Notes: generated from the sequence alone by a model not told the origin. A stretch of 42,277 nt of DNA from Hydrogenophilaceae bacterium (GCA_013389015.1 JACAEE010000069.1:1-42277); one strand, 5' to 3'; counted from the stretch's first letter, positions 23,999 to 36,564 are shown. Program-made: numbers and translations.

Positions 23999-25159
23999 TC
24001 ACTCGCCGCCGCCGAGGAGATCCCCAAGCCCCGCCCAGGCGCGGGCGAACCAGTTGGCGCGCCCGATCCTGCGTCCGGCATAGAGCGGATATTCGCGCCG
24101 CGCAAAGTTCGGCCCTTCGACCACGAGCCGGGCGATCTCGGCCCCCTGCGCGATCGGCGCGGGGATCGGGCGCTGATAGACGACCCGCGCGCGCAGGCCT
24201 TCGCGCTGGCCCACGCCCAGGCCGATGACGATCGGCGCGCGCGTCACCAGGGGCACGCGGCGACGCCCGCCCAGCCAGACGTCGGCCTGCGCCACCTCGG
24301 CGTTGGCGGGATAGAGCGTGTGGACCTGGAAGTCATAGAACGCCGCGCGCAAGAGCCGCTCGGCCTCCGCCGCGCGCGCAGCCATCGTCTCCATGCCGCG
24401 GAAGGCGACGATCCGGCGCTGGCCGTCGCGTACGGCCGAACCGATCAATCCGTATCCGGACAGCGCCGTATGCCCGGTCTTCACCCCGTCGGCGCCTTCG
24501 AAGGTCCCAAGCAGCGGATTGCGGTTGGGCTGGGTGCGATTGTTGTAGGTGAATTCGCGCTGGGAATAGAGCCTGTAGAAATCGGGATGGGCGGCGATCA
24601 TGTGGCGCGCCAGCCGCGCCAGATCGCGCACGCTGATCACTTGCTCAGGATGATCAAGTCCGGTGACGTTGGCGAAATGCGTGCGCGGGTCCAGACCAAG
24701 CTCGCGCGCGCGCCGGTTCATCCGCGCCACGAACGCGCTCTCCGATCCGGCGATGCCTTCGGCCAGCGTCACGCACGCATCGTTGGCGGAGACGATGATC
24801 GCGCCGCGGATCAGATCGCCCACGCGCACGCGGCTGTTGGGCGCGAGGAACATGTGCGACTGGTCGCTCATCGCGCCGTGCGTGCGCCAGACGCGCGGAT
24901 CGACCGTGAACTCGGTCGCCTCGGTGATGCGACCCGCCTCCAGCTCCTCGGCGACGATCAGCATCGTCATCAGCTTCGACATCGAGGCCGGCGCGATCGG
25001 CTCATCGCACGCGCGGCAATAGAGGGTGATCCCGGTCGCCGCATCGAGGATGACGGCGTTGGGCGCGGCGCTCTCGAACGCCGTTTGCGCCTGGGCCGGC
25101 GGCGTCATCGCCGCCAGGCTGAGCCCGGCCAGGAAACTGAGCGCGCCAAGCGCCTTCAT
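23999..25159 (-). CDS. D-alanyl-D-alanine carboxypeptidase (PBP5/6 type)
   Basis: 386 aa. The signal peptide MKALGALSFLAGLSLAAM...AQAQ leads to the penicillin-binding domain with SxxK (SMSK in PASMSKLMT), SxN (SAND) and KTG (VKTGHT). It trims the terminal D-Ala from peptidoglycan stem peptides in the periplasm. The C-terminal part (PBP5-C-like, about 290-360) ends without the amphipathic anchor being obvious. I chose the ATG at 25159 because GGGAGAGG lies just upstream and the signal peptide begins there; the frame is open further up to a GTG at 25207. Follows rlpA. Confidence 0.92.
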   Translation of the reverse strand: MKALGALSFLAGLSLAAMTPPAQAQTAFESAAPNAVILDAATGITLYCRACDEPIAPASMSKLMTMLIVAEELEAGRITEATEFTVDPRVWRTHGAMSDQSHMFLAPNSRVRVGDLIRGAIIVSANDACVTLAEGIAGSESAFVARMNRRARELGLDPRTHFANVTGLDHPEQVISVRDLARLARHMIAAHPDFYRLYSQREFTYNNRTQPNRNPLLGTFEGADGVKTGHTALSGYGLIGSAVRDGQRRIVAFRGMETMAARAAEAERLLRAAFYDFQVHTLYPANAEVAQADVWLGGRRRVPLVTRAPIVIGLGVGQREGLRARVVYQRPIPAPIAQGAEIARLVVEGPNFARREYPLYAGRRIGRANWFARAWAGLGDLLGGGE

Positions 25160-25246
25160 GCACCTCTCCCGCATCGAGAATCGCCGCTTACGGGGTCGAT
25201 CTAGCACACGCCGCGCGGCGGCCTTAGACTCGCGATGCAGCAGGCT

Positions 25247-26125
25247 TTAGCGCGGCTGGACGATGGCGTCCTCGTAGCCAAGGCGCGCCACGCGCTGGCG
25301 CAGCCGTTCCGCCTCCGCGTCGCTGTCGGCCGCCAGGCGGACCCGGTGCAGTTCGCGGCCGTCCACCCAGCCCGCCTCGATGAAGACCGGCCCGGCGTTG
25401 GCGAGATCGGCGCGGACCCGCTCGGCGTTGTCCGGATCGGCGAACGCGCCGACCTGCACGACATAGGCTGACGCCGGCGGCGCCGCACGCGGCGCGGCTG
25501 CGGTCGTCAACGGCGCGGCTTCCGGCGCGGGCGGCGGCTCGTCACGCGGCAAGGCGCGCGGCGCGGGTCCCAGATAGCGAATGTGCACGCGGGCCTGGCC
25601 GGCGCGCAGGAAGCCGAGCTCTTCGGCCGCCCGGCGCGAGACGTCGAGCACGCGGCCATGGGCGAACGGCCCGCGATCGTTCACCCGGACCACGGCCGTG
25701 CGCCCATTCTCGGCATTGGTGACTTCGATCAGGCTCGGCAGCGGCAGGCTCGGATGCGCCGCGGTCATAGCGTCGGGATCGAACGTCTCCCCGGTCGCGG
25801 TGGGGCGGCCGGCGAACGCCGCGCCGTACCAGGAGGCCACGCCCGTCTCGTCCGCAAGGCGCGCGCGCGCGGCGTCCGACGGCGCCGGCGCGGAGACCGG
25901 AACCGTCTCGGCCTCCTCCTCCGCGCCGGCGTCCTGCGGATCGTCGGGCGTCTCAGCCAGCGCCTCAGGCGCGGGCCTGGCGCTGCGGCGCAAATCGATC
26001 GGCTCGCCGGGCCGGAAGCTGGCCGCCGCGCCGTAGCCATAGGCGGGCGGCGCGCTCTGCCCGGCCGCCGGCATGGCGAACAGGAGCGCGAACGCGAGCG
26101 TCAGGAGCGAGCGCTGCAGGTGCAA
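25247..26125 (-). CDS. rlpA: RlpA-type septal lytic transglycosylase with SPOR domain
   Basis: 292 aa. Signal peptide (residues 1-22, ending AAGQ), a long acidic/proline linker, then the double-psi beta-barrel domain (about 94-182: GVASWYGAAFAGRPTATGE, VVRVNDRGPF, VLDVSRRAAEELG). A second Ala/Pro linker is followed by a SPOR domain (about 218-292, YVVQVGAFADPDNAERV). The SPOR domain targets denuded glycan at the septum. The start is TTG at 26125 with GGGAG six bases upstream. Unlike E. coli RlpA, there is no lipobox cysteine. First gene of the carboxypeptidase-tmk-holB-tatD-MBL block. Confidence 0.92.
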   Translation of the reverse strand: MHLQRSLLTLAFALLFAMPAAGQSAPPAYGYGAAASFRPGEPIDLRRSARPAPEALAETPDDPQDAGAEEEAETVPVSAPAPSDAARARLADETGVASWYGAAFAGRPTATGETFDPDAMTAAHPSLPLPSLIEVTNAENGRTAVVRVNDRGPFAHGRVLDVSRRAAEELGFLRAGQARVHIRYLGPAPRALPRDEPPPAPEAAPLTTAAAPRAAPPASAYVVQVGAFADPDNAERVRADLANAGPVFIEAGWVDGRELHRVRLAADSDAEAERLRQRVARLGYEDAIVQPR

Positions 26126-26184
26126 AGGAGACTCCCACCCGGCGCCGCGGGCGCGCGGCGCTCTTGTTCCGAGCCGCCGGACAT
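26101..26184 (-). CDS. Possible 27-codon upstream reading frame overlapping the rlpA start
   Basis: An ATG at 26184 preceded by AGAGGAG (7 bases) starts a 27-codon frame beginning MSGGSEQERR that ends at 26101, 25 bases inside rlpA in another frame. The ribosome-binding site is stronger than that of rlpA itself, whose start is TTG. It could couple or limit rlpA translation. No similarity is recognised, and chance cannot be excluded. Confidence 0.25.
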   Translation of the reverse strand: MSGGSEQERRAPAAPGGSLLCTCSARS

Positions 26185-26311
26185 ACCCCCGCTCCTCTTG
26201 AATTGGGGTTAGTTTTCATGGTGTTCGCGCGCTAACCAGGAACGCGCGGGCGGCCGCGCGTTGCGGCCCCGGCCTGCGCCTGATAGAGCGCGCGGCCCGC
26301 GTTTTGGTTCA

Positions 26312-26401
26312 GGACAGGTGGCCGAGCGGTTTAAGGCAGCGGTCTTGAAAACCGCCGGGCGTGCAAGCGCCCCGTGGGTTCGAATCCCACCCTGTCCGCC
26401 A
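26312..26401 (+). tRNA. tRNA-Ser (anticodon UGA)
   Basis: 90 bases including an encoded CCA. The acceptor stem GGACAGG/CCTGTCC pairs perfectly. The anticodon loop CTTGAAA gives anticodon TGA (reads UCA-type serine codons). The long variable arm GGGCG TGCAAG CGCCC is the class II mark of tRNA-Ser, and the T-arm is GTGGGTTCGAATCCCAC. No integrase or duplicated 3' end was seen near it. Confidence 0.98.
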
Positions 26402-26466
26402 GCCGCAGGCTGTGTTGACAAGCGCCCGATTCCGCCCGCCATCCTGCCGTATATCGGGGGGCGGAT

Positions 26467-27489
26467 GTGACGATCTCGCGCGCCTGTTTGCTGGCGCTGA
26501 GCGTGTTTCTCACGGGCGCGCTGGGCGCCTGTGCGAGCCATGATCAGCCGGCGGCCGCCGCGCCTGCTGCGCAGTGCTACGCCAGCGGCGACGAGGGCGC
26601 GACCTGGGTTCCGCGCCCTGATCTGCCGGATCCGGAGCTTTGCTTCGAGATGGACTGCTGCGCAGGCGGCGTCGGCCTGCTGGGCTACGGCTGCTTCAAA
26701 TGGGCGACCGCCGCGGACGCGCCGGGCGCGCCCTGGGCCGATCTCGGCTTCACCCCGCTGTCCCGGCCCGCGCCGCAGGCGGAAGCGGAGGGCGCCTCGC
26801 CCGCCTGCTATGTCCGTTATGACGACGGCGGCGCCTGGATGCGCGAGCGTCATCGCGAGGCGCAGTGCTTCCTCGCCGATTCCTGCGCCGGCGGCTTGAG
26901 CCAAAGCACGCGAGACGACCGCCCGTTCTGCGCCAAATGGGCCATAGGCCCCGACGCGCCCGCCCTGCCCTGGAGCGCGGCGCTGACGAACCCGCCGCTC
27001 GCCCAAGACATTCCTCCGCCGCAGGACATCTACGAGGGCCACGGCGAACAGACGAGCGACTGCTACAACGAGGCCTGCACGCCGCCGCCCGTGCGCATCA
27101 CCAACGCCACGCCGCTCCACGCCCGCCCCGACGCTTCCTCGCCCGTCGTCGCTACGGTGACGGATGGCGAATGCGTCGCGACGACGGGGGACTACAAATT
27201 GCGCGCGACGCCGCAGCGCGGCGTGGCGCTCGATGCCTTCGGCGACCTGACGGCGGGCGATGTGATCTACGCACTCGCTTACGCCGGCGACGGCTTCGTC
27301 ACCATCTGGCGACGCGGCGAAACGCTCGATGTCGACTTTTCGGAGCTCGCCGTGCGCTGGGATCCGCCATCGGCCGCTGCCGATCCGCGCGTCGGCAATT
27401 GGCTTGAGCTGGCGCGCGCGGACGGCGCGCGCGGCTGGGCGCGCGATCCGCAAAGAAGCGACTGGAACTGCGCCTTCGCCGAGGAGTGA
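26467..27489 (+). CDS. Cys-rich lipoprotein with duplicated domain and SH3-like C-terminus
   Basis: 340 aa from a GTG start (GGGGGG upstream; the ATG two bases earlier is followed at once by a stop). Lipobox LGAC with C22, and Ala at +2, predicts an outer-membrane lipoprotein. Residues 37-92 and 114-172 are two copies of one unit: CY, an Asp/Gly-Trp turn, CF, CAGG, then KWA and DAPxxPW. Copy 1 has C37, C59, C64, C65, C76; copy 2 has C114, C134, C140, C155, suggesting disulfides. Another CY...C follows at 199-204. Residues about 207-320 resemble a bacterial SH3-like fold (PLHARPDASSPVVATV). Function unknown. Confidence 0.75.
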   Translation: MTISRACLLALSVFLTGALGACASHDQPAAAAPAAQCYASGDEGATWVPRPDLPDPELCFEMDCCAGGVGLLGYGCFKWATAADAPGAPWADLGFTPLSRPAPQAEAEGASPACYVRYDDGGAWMRERHREAQCFLADSCAGGLSQSTRDDRPFCAKWAIGPDAPALPWSAALTNPPLAQDIPPPQDIYEGHGEQTSDCYNEACTPPPVRITNATPLHARPDASSPVVATVTDGECVATTGDYKLRATPQRGVALDAFGDLTAGDVIYALAYAGDGFVTIWRRGETLDVDFSELAVRWDPPSAAADPRVGNWLELARADGARGWARDPQRSDWNCAFAEE

Positions 27490-27633
27490 AGGCGCGCTCA
27501 CGGCGCCGCCGCGACGCGCCCGAGGAAGAAGCGGAAACCGCCGGACGCAACACACGCCTTCGCGCAGGCGTGCTTCACCTAGCGGCAACAGCGCCCGCTT
27601 GCCGCGGCCCGCGCGGCGTCGGACAAAGGCGCG

Positions 27634-29097
27634 ATGGCGCAGCTTCCTCTCTCCGGCATTCTCGCGCACTGGGCGGCGATCCAGAGCGAACGCGCAGCGA
27701 TCGTGCACGAAGGCCGCACCCTCTCTTGGGCCGCGCTCGACGCGCGCACCAATCGCCTCGCCCGCGCCTACGCCGCCCTGGGCGTCGGGCAGGATGATTT
27801 CGTGACCATCGCGCTGCCGAACGGGATCGAGTTCTTCGAAGCCTGTTTCGCCGCCTGGAAGCTCGGCGCCACGCCCCAGCCGATCTCCGCGCGTCTGCCC
27901 AAGCTCGAGCGCGACCAGATCGTCGAACTCGGCCGCCCGGCCCTGGTCGTCGGCGCCGAGCCGGGCGCCTACGCCGACACACACTCCGTCCCCGAAGGCT
28001 ATGCGCCCGATCCGGCGCTGTCCGAGGCCCCGCTGGAAGAACGCATCGCCGCCTCGTTCAAGGCGATGACCTCCGGCGGCTCGACCGGGCGGCCGAAACT
28101 CATCGTCTCCAAGACGCCGGCCGTCTGGGATCCCGAGCTGCCGTTCCTTGAGATCGCGCAGCAAAGCGTGATGCTGATTCCGGGGCCGCTCTATCACAAC
28201 GGCCCGTTCCTCTGGGCGATGATCGCGCTGTTCAAGGGCTGCACGGTCGTCGTCGCCACGCGCTTCGACGCCGAAGAGACTCTGGCGCTGATCGAGACGC
28301 ATCGTGTCGAGGTCGTCTATATGGTGCCCACGATGATGCATCGCGTCTGGGCGCTGCCGGAAGCGACGCGCCTGCGCTACGACCTCTCCAGCCTCAATAC
28401 GCTCTGGCACCTCGCCGCGCCCTGCCCCGCCTGGCTCAAGGAGCGCTTCATCGAATGGCTGGGGCCGGAAACGATCTGGGAATTGTACGGCGGCACCGAA
28501 GGCCAGGGCTCGACCACCATTCAGGGCACCGACTGGCTCACCCATCGCGGATCCGTCGGCAAACCCGTGCAGACGTGCGAGATGAAGATCGTCGGCGAGT
28601 CGGGCGAGACGCTGGCGCCCGGCGAAATCGGCGAAGTCTATATGCGCCCGCTCGATGGTCCGGGCACGACCTATCGCTATATCGGCGCCGACGCCAAGGT
28701 CATCGACGGCGGCTGGGAGAGCCTGGGCGACATCGGCTGGATGGACGAAGAGGGCTATCTCTACCTCTCCGATCGTCTCTCCGACATGATCCTCGTCGGC
28801 GGCGCCAACATCTATCCGGCCGAAGTGGAGAGCGTGATCGACTCGTTTCCCGGCGTGCGCTCCTGCGCCGTCATCGGCCTGCCCGACGAGGATCTCGGCA
28901 ATCGCCTGCACGCCATTATCGATCGCCCCGAAGGCCCCGCCGAGGAAGCTTTGATGCTCGCCCACCTCGCCGAGCGGCTCGTCCGCTACAAGATTCCGCG
29001 TTCGTTCGAATATGTGGCTACGCCGCTGCGCGACGACGCGGGAAAAGTTCGCCGCCGCGCCTTGCGCGACGAACGCATCGCCAAGACGAACATCTGA
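27634..29097 (+). CDS. AMP-forming acyl-CoA synthetase
   Basis: 487 aa. ANL superfamily: phosphate loop TSGGSTGRPK (about 151-160), ELYGGTEGQ, and the A8 hinge GDIGWMDEEGYLYLSDRLSDMILVGGANIYPAEVE. The catalytic Lys is probably in DDAGKVRRR near the end. It activates a carboxylic acid to the acyl-CoA through an acyl-AMP; the substrate (fatty, bile-acid-like or aromatic acid) is not evident. Rather short for the family, with a compact N-domain. An AAAGG lies just before the ATG. It is followed after 9 bases by the FMN enzyme, so they are co-transcribed. Confidence 0.88.
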   Translation: MAQLPLSGILAHWAAIQSERAAIVHEGRTLSWAALDARTNRLARAYAALGVGQDDFVTIALPNGIEFFEACFAAWKLGATPQPISARLPKLERDQIVELGRPALVVGAEPGAYADTHSVPEGYAPDPALSEAPLEERIAASFKAMTSGGSTGRPKLIVSKTPAVWDPELPFLEIAQQSVMLIPGPLYHNGPFLWAMIALFKGCTVVVATRFDAEETLALIETHRVEVVYMVPTMMHRVWALPEATRLRYDLSSLNTLWHLAAPCPAWLKERFIEWLGPETIWELYGGTEGQGSTTIQGTDWLTHRGSVGKPVQTCEMKIVGESGETLAPGEIGEVYMRPLDGPGTTYRYIGADAKVIDGGWESLGDIGWMDEEGYLYLSDRLSDMILVGGANIYPAEVESVIDSFPGVRSCAVIGLPDEDLGNRLHAIIDRPEGPAEEALMLAHLAERLVRYKIPRSFEYVATPLRDDAGKVRRRALRDERIAKTNI

Positions 29098-29106
29098 GGA
29101 GACCTC

Positions 29107-30087
29107 ATGCCGTTCAAGACCCGCATCACCGAATTGTTCGGCATCGAACATCCGATCATCCAGGGCGGGATGCATTATGTCGGCTTCGCTGAAATGGCCG
29201 CGGCCGTCTCCGAGGCGGGCGGGCTCGGGATCATCACCGGGCTCACCCAAGGCACGCCGGAAAAGCTCGCCGCGGAGATCGCCCGCTGCCGTGAGATGAC
29301 CAAGAAGCCGTTCGGCGTGAACCTCACGTTTCTGCCCGCCGTGACGCCGCCCGACTATCCGGGGTTCGTCGACGTGATCATCAAGGGCGGCGTCAAGATC
29401 GTGGAGACCGCGGGAAACAATCCGCAGAAATGGCTTCCCGCGCTGAAGGAAGCGGGGATCAAGGTGATCCACAAATGCACCTCCGTGCGCCATTCGCTGA
29501 AGGCCGAGCAGATCGGCTGCGACGCCGTCAGCGTCGACGGGTTCGAGTGCGGCGGCCATCCGGGCGAGGACGACGTGCCGAACTTCATCCTGCTGCCGCG
29601 CGCGGCCGAGGAGCTCAAGATTCCCTTCGTCGCTTCGGGCGGGATGGCCGATGGGCGCAGCCTCGTCGCCGCCATGGCGCTGGGCGCGGAAGGCATGAAC
29701 ATGGGCACCCGCTTCATCGCCACCAAGGAAGCGCCCGTGCATGAGAACGTGAAGCAGGCGCTCGTCGCGGCGAGCGAACTCGATACGCGCCTGATCATGC
29801 GCCCGTTGCGCAACACCGAACGCGTGCTGACCAACGCCGCCGTCGAGCGCCTGCTGGAGAAGGAGCGCACGATGGGGGATAAGATCACCTTCGCCGACAT
29901 CATCGAAGAAGTGGCCGGCGTGTATCCGCGGATCATGAAAGAGGGCGAGATGGACGCCGGCGGCTGGAGCTGCGGCATGGTCGCGGGCCTCATCCACGAC
30001 ATCCCCACCGTGAAAGAGCTGATCGAGCGCACGATCGCCGAAGCGGAAGCGCTGTTGAAGCAGCGCCTCGCCGGATATCTCGTCTGA
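29107..30087 (+). CDS. FMN-dependent nitronate monooxygenase-type enzyme
   Basis: 326 aa TIM barrel of the nitronate monooxygenase/FabK group. ITELFGIEHPIIQGGMHYVG at the start, KCTSVRHSLKAEQIGCDAVSVDGFECGGHPGEDD (FMN-binding and active-site His region), and VASGGMADGRSLVAAMALGAEGMNMGTRF (phosphate-binding strand). Proteins of this shape in fatty-acid clusters are often annotated 'nitronate monooxygenase' but may act on acyl-CoA or enoyl substrates. GAGGAGACCTC precedes the ATG. Sits between the CoA ligase and the oxoprolinase, perhaps in one operon with the former. Confidence 0.85.
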   Translation: MPFKTRITELFGIEHPIIQGGMHYVGFAEMAAAVSEAGGLGIITGLTQGTPEKLAAEIARCREMTKKPFGVNLTFLPAVTPPDYPGFVDVIIKGGVKIVETAGNNPQKWLPALKEAGIKVIHKCTSVRHSLKAEQIGCDAVSVDGFECGGHPGEDDVPNFILLPRAAEELKIPFVASGGMADGRSLVAAMALGAEGMNMGTRFIATKEAPVHENVKQALVAASELDTRLIMRPLRNTERVLTNAAVERLLEKERTMGDKITFADIIEEVAGVYPRIMKEGEMDAGGWSCGMVAGLIHDIPTVKELIERTIAEAEALLKQRLAGYLV

Positions 30088-30126
30088 GGCGCTTGCACAT
30101 CGCCGCGCGCACGCAATGATGCGCGC

Positions 30127-33687
<3,561 letters not shown>

Positions 33688-33705
33688 GGAAGCGAGGGGG
33701 GCGCG

Positions 33706-34422
33706 ATGCTGGTGCTGCTGGGAATAGGCGTGGTGGTGCTCGGCTTCGTGCTGCGCGCCAATCCGCTGCTCGTGGTGATGGCCGCGGCGCTCACTACCGG
33801 CCTCGCCGCCGCCTGGACGCCGGAGAGCGACCTCGCAGCGATGATCGCCGCAGCCGTCGCCACGCTTGAATCCTTCGGCAAGGCCTTCAACGACAACCGC
33901 TATGTCAGCGTGGTGTGGCTCGTGCTGATGGCGATCGGGCTGCTCGAGCGCGCGGGTCTGCAGGAGCGCGCGCGCGCCGTGATCGCCAGAGTGCGCGCCG
34001 CCACCGTCGGGCGGCTTCTGTGGGTGTACTTCTTCATTCGCCAGGGCGCGGCGGCGCTGGGGCTCACCTCGCTCGGCGGCCACGCGCAAATGGTGCGCCC
34101 GCTGATCGCGCCGATGGCGGAAGGCGCCGCCGAAGCGCGGTTCGGGACGCTGCCCGACCGCGAGCGCTATCTCATCCGCTCTCATGCTGCAGCCGCGGAT
34201 AATATCGCGCTCTTCTTCGGCGAGGATATCTTCATCGCCATCGCCTCGATCCTGCTGATCAAGGGCTTCCTTGAAGCCAACGGAATCGTCGTCGAACCGC
34301 TGGAATTGTCGCTCTGGGCGATTCCGACGGCGCTCGCGGCGCTGGCGATCCATTCGCTGCGCCTGTGGCTGCTCGACGCCCGCTTGCGCCGTACGCTCGC
34401 CAAGCCGGGCGCCGGCGCATGA
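33706..34422 (+). CDS. DUF969 membrane protein, probable transporter subunit
   Basis: 238 aa, about six hydrophobic helices (first at 3-38, others near 68-85, 100-125, 155-180 and 190-215). The motif FFIRQGAAALGLTSLGGHAQMVRPLIAPM is typical of DUF969. In other genomes DUF969 and DUF979 genes occur together, often with pyroglutamyl-peptidase or DUF2891, which is why a pyroglutamate-related permease role is suspected; it is not proved. GAGGGGGG precedes the ATG. Ends in a 4-base ATGA overlap with the DUF979 gene. Confidence 0.85.
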   Translation: MLVLLGIGVVVLGFVLRANPLLVVMAAALTTGLAAAWTPESDLAAMIAAAVATLESFGKAFNDNRYVSVVWLVLMAIGLLERAGLQERARAVIARVRAATVGRLLWVYFFIRQGAAALGLTSLGGHAQMVRPLIAPMAEGAAEARFGTLPDRERYLIRSHAAAADNIALFFGEDIFIAIASILLIKGFLEANGIVVEPLELSLWAIPTALAALAIHSLRLWLLDARLRRTLAKPGAGA

Positions 34423-35381
34423 TCACGCTGGCGCACGCCTACATCGTCGGCGGCTTGTTCTTCGCCGCCGCGTCGTTGTTTTCGTTCGTGGACGCGAGCA
34501 ATCCGCGCCGGTGGCTGAACGGCGGTTTCTGGGGCCTTCTGGCCGTGAGTTTCCTCGCCGGTTCTCAGCTCGGCGATCTCGGCAACGGCCTCCTCGCTCT
34601 CGGCCTCGTCGTCATCGCGACGATCGGATTGGGCCAAGGCGGCGCCGAGACGTCGAGCGCGGAGCAGCGGCGTGCAAGCGCGGCGCGCAACGGGAACCTG
34701 CTGTTCCTGCCGGCGCTGATCATCCCTGCGGTCGCGCTCGCCGGCACGCTGATCGCCAAAGAAACGTCCTGGGGCGCGCGCGTGATCGATCCGGCGCAGG
34801 CGACGCTCGTTTCGCTCGTGCTCGGCGCGCTGATCGCGACGGCGGTGGTCATGGCGTGGCTCAGGCCGCCGCTGCTGGCGCCGCTGCGCGAAGGGCGCCG
34901 GCTGATCGACGCCGTCGGCTGGGCGGCGATCCTGCCGCAAATGCTGGCGTCGCTCGGCGCCGTCTTCCTTGCGGCGGGCGTCGGCGATCAGGTCGGGCGG
35001 CTGTTTGCGGACTATGTCCCGCTCGATACGCGCACGCTCGCGGTGTCGGCCTATTGCATCGGCATGGCGCTGTTCACGCTCATCATGGGCAACGCCTTCG
35101 CCGCGTTTCCGGTGATGACGGCCGCGGTCGGCCTGCCGATCGTCGTGCAGGAGCTGGGCGGCGATCCCGCGCGCGTGTGCGCCATCGGCATGCTCGCCGG
35201 CTTCTGCGGCACGCTGATGACGCCGATTGCGGCGAATTTCAACGTCGTGCCGGCGAACCTGCTTGAGCTGCCCGACCGCAAGGCCGCGCTCAACGGCGTC
35301 ATCCGCGCGCAGATCCCGACCGCGATCCCGCTCCTGCTCGCCAATATCCTGCTCATGCGCTTCCTGGCGTTCCCGGCATGA
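34419..35381 (+). CDS. DUF979 membrane protein, probable transporter subunit
   Basis: 320 aa, about nine or ten hydrophobic helices. Starts MITLAHAYIVGGLFFAAASL; conserved-looking segments are MGNAFAAFPVMTAAVG, GMLAGFCGTLMTPIAANFNVVPANLLEL and RAQIPTAIPLLLAN, which resemble ion-coupled carrier re-entrant loops. The start at 34419 is set by the ATGA overlap with the DUF969 gene. An upstream in-frame ATG at 34365 lies inside DUF969 and is not used. The pair probably forms one permease; the substrate is inferred from the neighbouring 5-oxoprolinase. Confidence 0.87.
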   Translation: MITLAHAYIVGGLFFAAASLFSFVDASNPRRWLNGGFWGLLAVSFLAGSQLGDLGNGLLALGLVVIATIGLGQGGAETSSAEQRRASAARNGNLLFLPALIIPAVALAGTLIAKETSWGARVIDPAQATLVSLVLGALIATAVVMAWLRPPLLAPLREGRRLIDAVGWAAILPQMLASLGAVFLAAGVGDQVGRLFADYVPLDTRTLAVSAYCIGMALFTLIMGNAFAAFPVMTAAVGLPIVVQELGGDPARVCAIGMLAGFCGTLMTPIAANFNVVPANLLELPDRKAALNGVIRAQIPTAIPLLLANILLMRFLAFPA

Positions 35382-36373
35382 GCGCCGTTCTCACCCGCGC
35401 GATCGCCGAGCGTTTCGCAGAAGTCGCGCTCGCGCATGTCGAGCGCGAATATCCCAACAAGATGGACCATGTGCTTGCCGGCCCTGAGGACGTGCTGGGC
35501 CCGCGCGCGCTGCATCCGATCTTCTTCGGCAGCTTCGACTGGCATTCCTGCGTGCACGGCTATTGGCTGCTGGCGCGGCTCCTGCGCGCCTACCCGGATC
35601 TTCCAGACGCGCCGCGGATCGAGGCGCTGTTCGCCGCGCGCATCACGCCCGCCAATGTCGCCGCCGAATGCGCCTATCTTGATCGCCCTCATGCGCGCGG
35701 GTTCGAGCGGCCCTATGGCTGGGCCTGGCTCCTGGCGCTGCAAGCCGAACTCGAGACCCATCGCCCCGCGCACGCGCGCACGCTGCGTCCGCTCGCGGAC
35801 GCGTTCGCGCAGCGCTTCGCGCGCTTCCTGCCGCTCTGCGACTATCCCGTCCGCACCGGCGTGCACAGCTCGACCGCGTTCGCCTTGCGCCTCGCGGCCG
35901 ATTACGCCGAAGCGAACGATCCGCCGCTTTTCGCGCTCCTGCGCGAAAAGGCGATCGCCTGGTACGGCGCAGATCGCCATGCGCAAGCCTGGGAGCCGAA
36001 CCAGGACGATTTCCTCTCGCCCACATTGATGGAGGCCGAATGCATGCGCCGGTTTTTGGCGCGCGATGCGTTCGCGGCCTGGCTCGCCGCTTTCCTCCCG
36101 AACGCCGGCGAGGGCGAGCCGCGGACCTTGTTCACGCCCGCCCGCGTCAGCGACCGCAGCGACGGCAAGATCGCCCATCTCGACGGCCTCAACTTCGCCC
36201 GCGCCTGGTGCTGGCGCGCGATCGCGGCGACGCTTCCGCCCGACGCGCCCCTTGCGCGCCGCGCGACCGCCGCCGCCGAGGCGCATATCGAAGCGAGCCT
36301 TGCCGCCGTCTCCGGCGACTATATGGGCGAACACTGGCTGGCGAGCTTCGCGCTCCTTGCGCTGACGGCTTGA
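35378..36373 (+). CDS. DUF2891-family cytosolic protein
   Basis: 331 aa. Mostly helical, (alpha/alpha)-barrel-like: HPIFFGSFDWHSCVHGYWLLARLL, ERPYGWAWLLALQAEL, RTGVHSSTAFALRLAADYA, QAWEPNQDDFLSPTLMEAECMRRFL and ISHL-like HLDGLNFARAWCW. Conserved His, Trp and Asp residues suggest a glycosidase-like or epimerase-like cavity; no reaction is known to me. The start at 35378 overlaps the DUF979 stop by 4 bases. Its presence with DUF969/DUF979 repeats an association seen in other bacteria. Confidence 0.87.
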   Translation: MSAVLTRAIAERFAEVALAHVEREYPNKMDHVLAGPEDVLGPRALHPIFFGSFDWHSCVHGYWLLARLLRAYPDLPDAPRIEALFAARITPANVAAECAYLDRPHARGFERPYGWAWLLALQAELETHRPAHARTLRPLADAFAQRFARFLPLCDYPVRTGVHSSTAFALRLAADYAEANDPPLFALLREKAIAWYGADRHAQAWEPNQDDFLSPTLMEAECMRRFLARDAFAAWLAAFLPNAGEGEPRTLFTPARVSDRSDGKIAHLDGLNFARAWCWRAIAATLPPDAPLARRATAAAEAHIEASLAAVSGDYMGEHWLASFALLALTA

Positions 36374-36391
36374 GCCCGCCCTGAACGCGTG

Positions 36392-36424
36392 AAGGGCGCG
36401 GGGGAGCTGACACCCCGCGCCCTT
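36392..36424. terminator. Strong hairpin at end of the 5-oxoproline operon
   Basis: AAGGGCGCGGGG (36392-36403) and CCCCGCGCCCTT (36413-36424) form a 12-bp perfect stem with a 9-base loop, 19 bases after the DUF2891 stop. There is no T-run, so it may act as a bidirectional barrier between this operon and the minus-strand peptide genes. Confidence 0.55.
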
Positions 36425-36431
36425 GCTGCGT

Positions 36432-36467
36432 CGCGCGATCGTCGGGAGCTGAAATCGCGATCGCGCG
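36432..36467. repeat. Second hairpin between convergent units
   Basis: CGCGCGATCG (36432-36441) and CGATCGCGCG (36458-36467), a 10-bp perfect stem with a 16-base loop. It follows directly after the previous hairpin. No gene is seen from here to 36564. Confidence 0.4.
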
Positions 36468-36564
36468 GAGATGGAAGCACGCCCGCCGGTCCATGCGGGT
36501 GGGGGACGAGACGCTGGTGAGGGTTTGGCGTCGTCGGGACCGGGGGCGTGCTGTTCGGGTGCGC

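Noticed and set aside
26312-26401. tRNA-Ser as an integration site for a genomic island
   Set aside because: No tyrosine recombinase and no duplicated tRNA 3' end found in the window.
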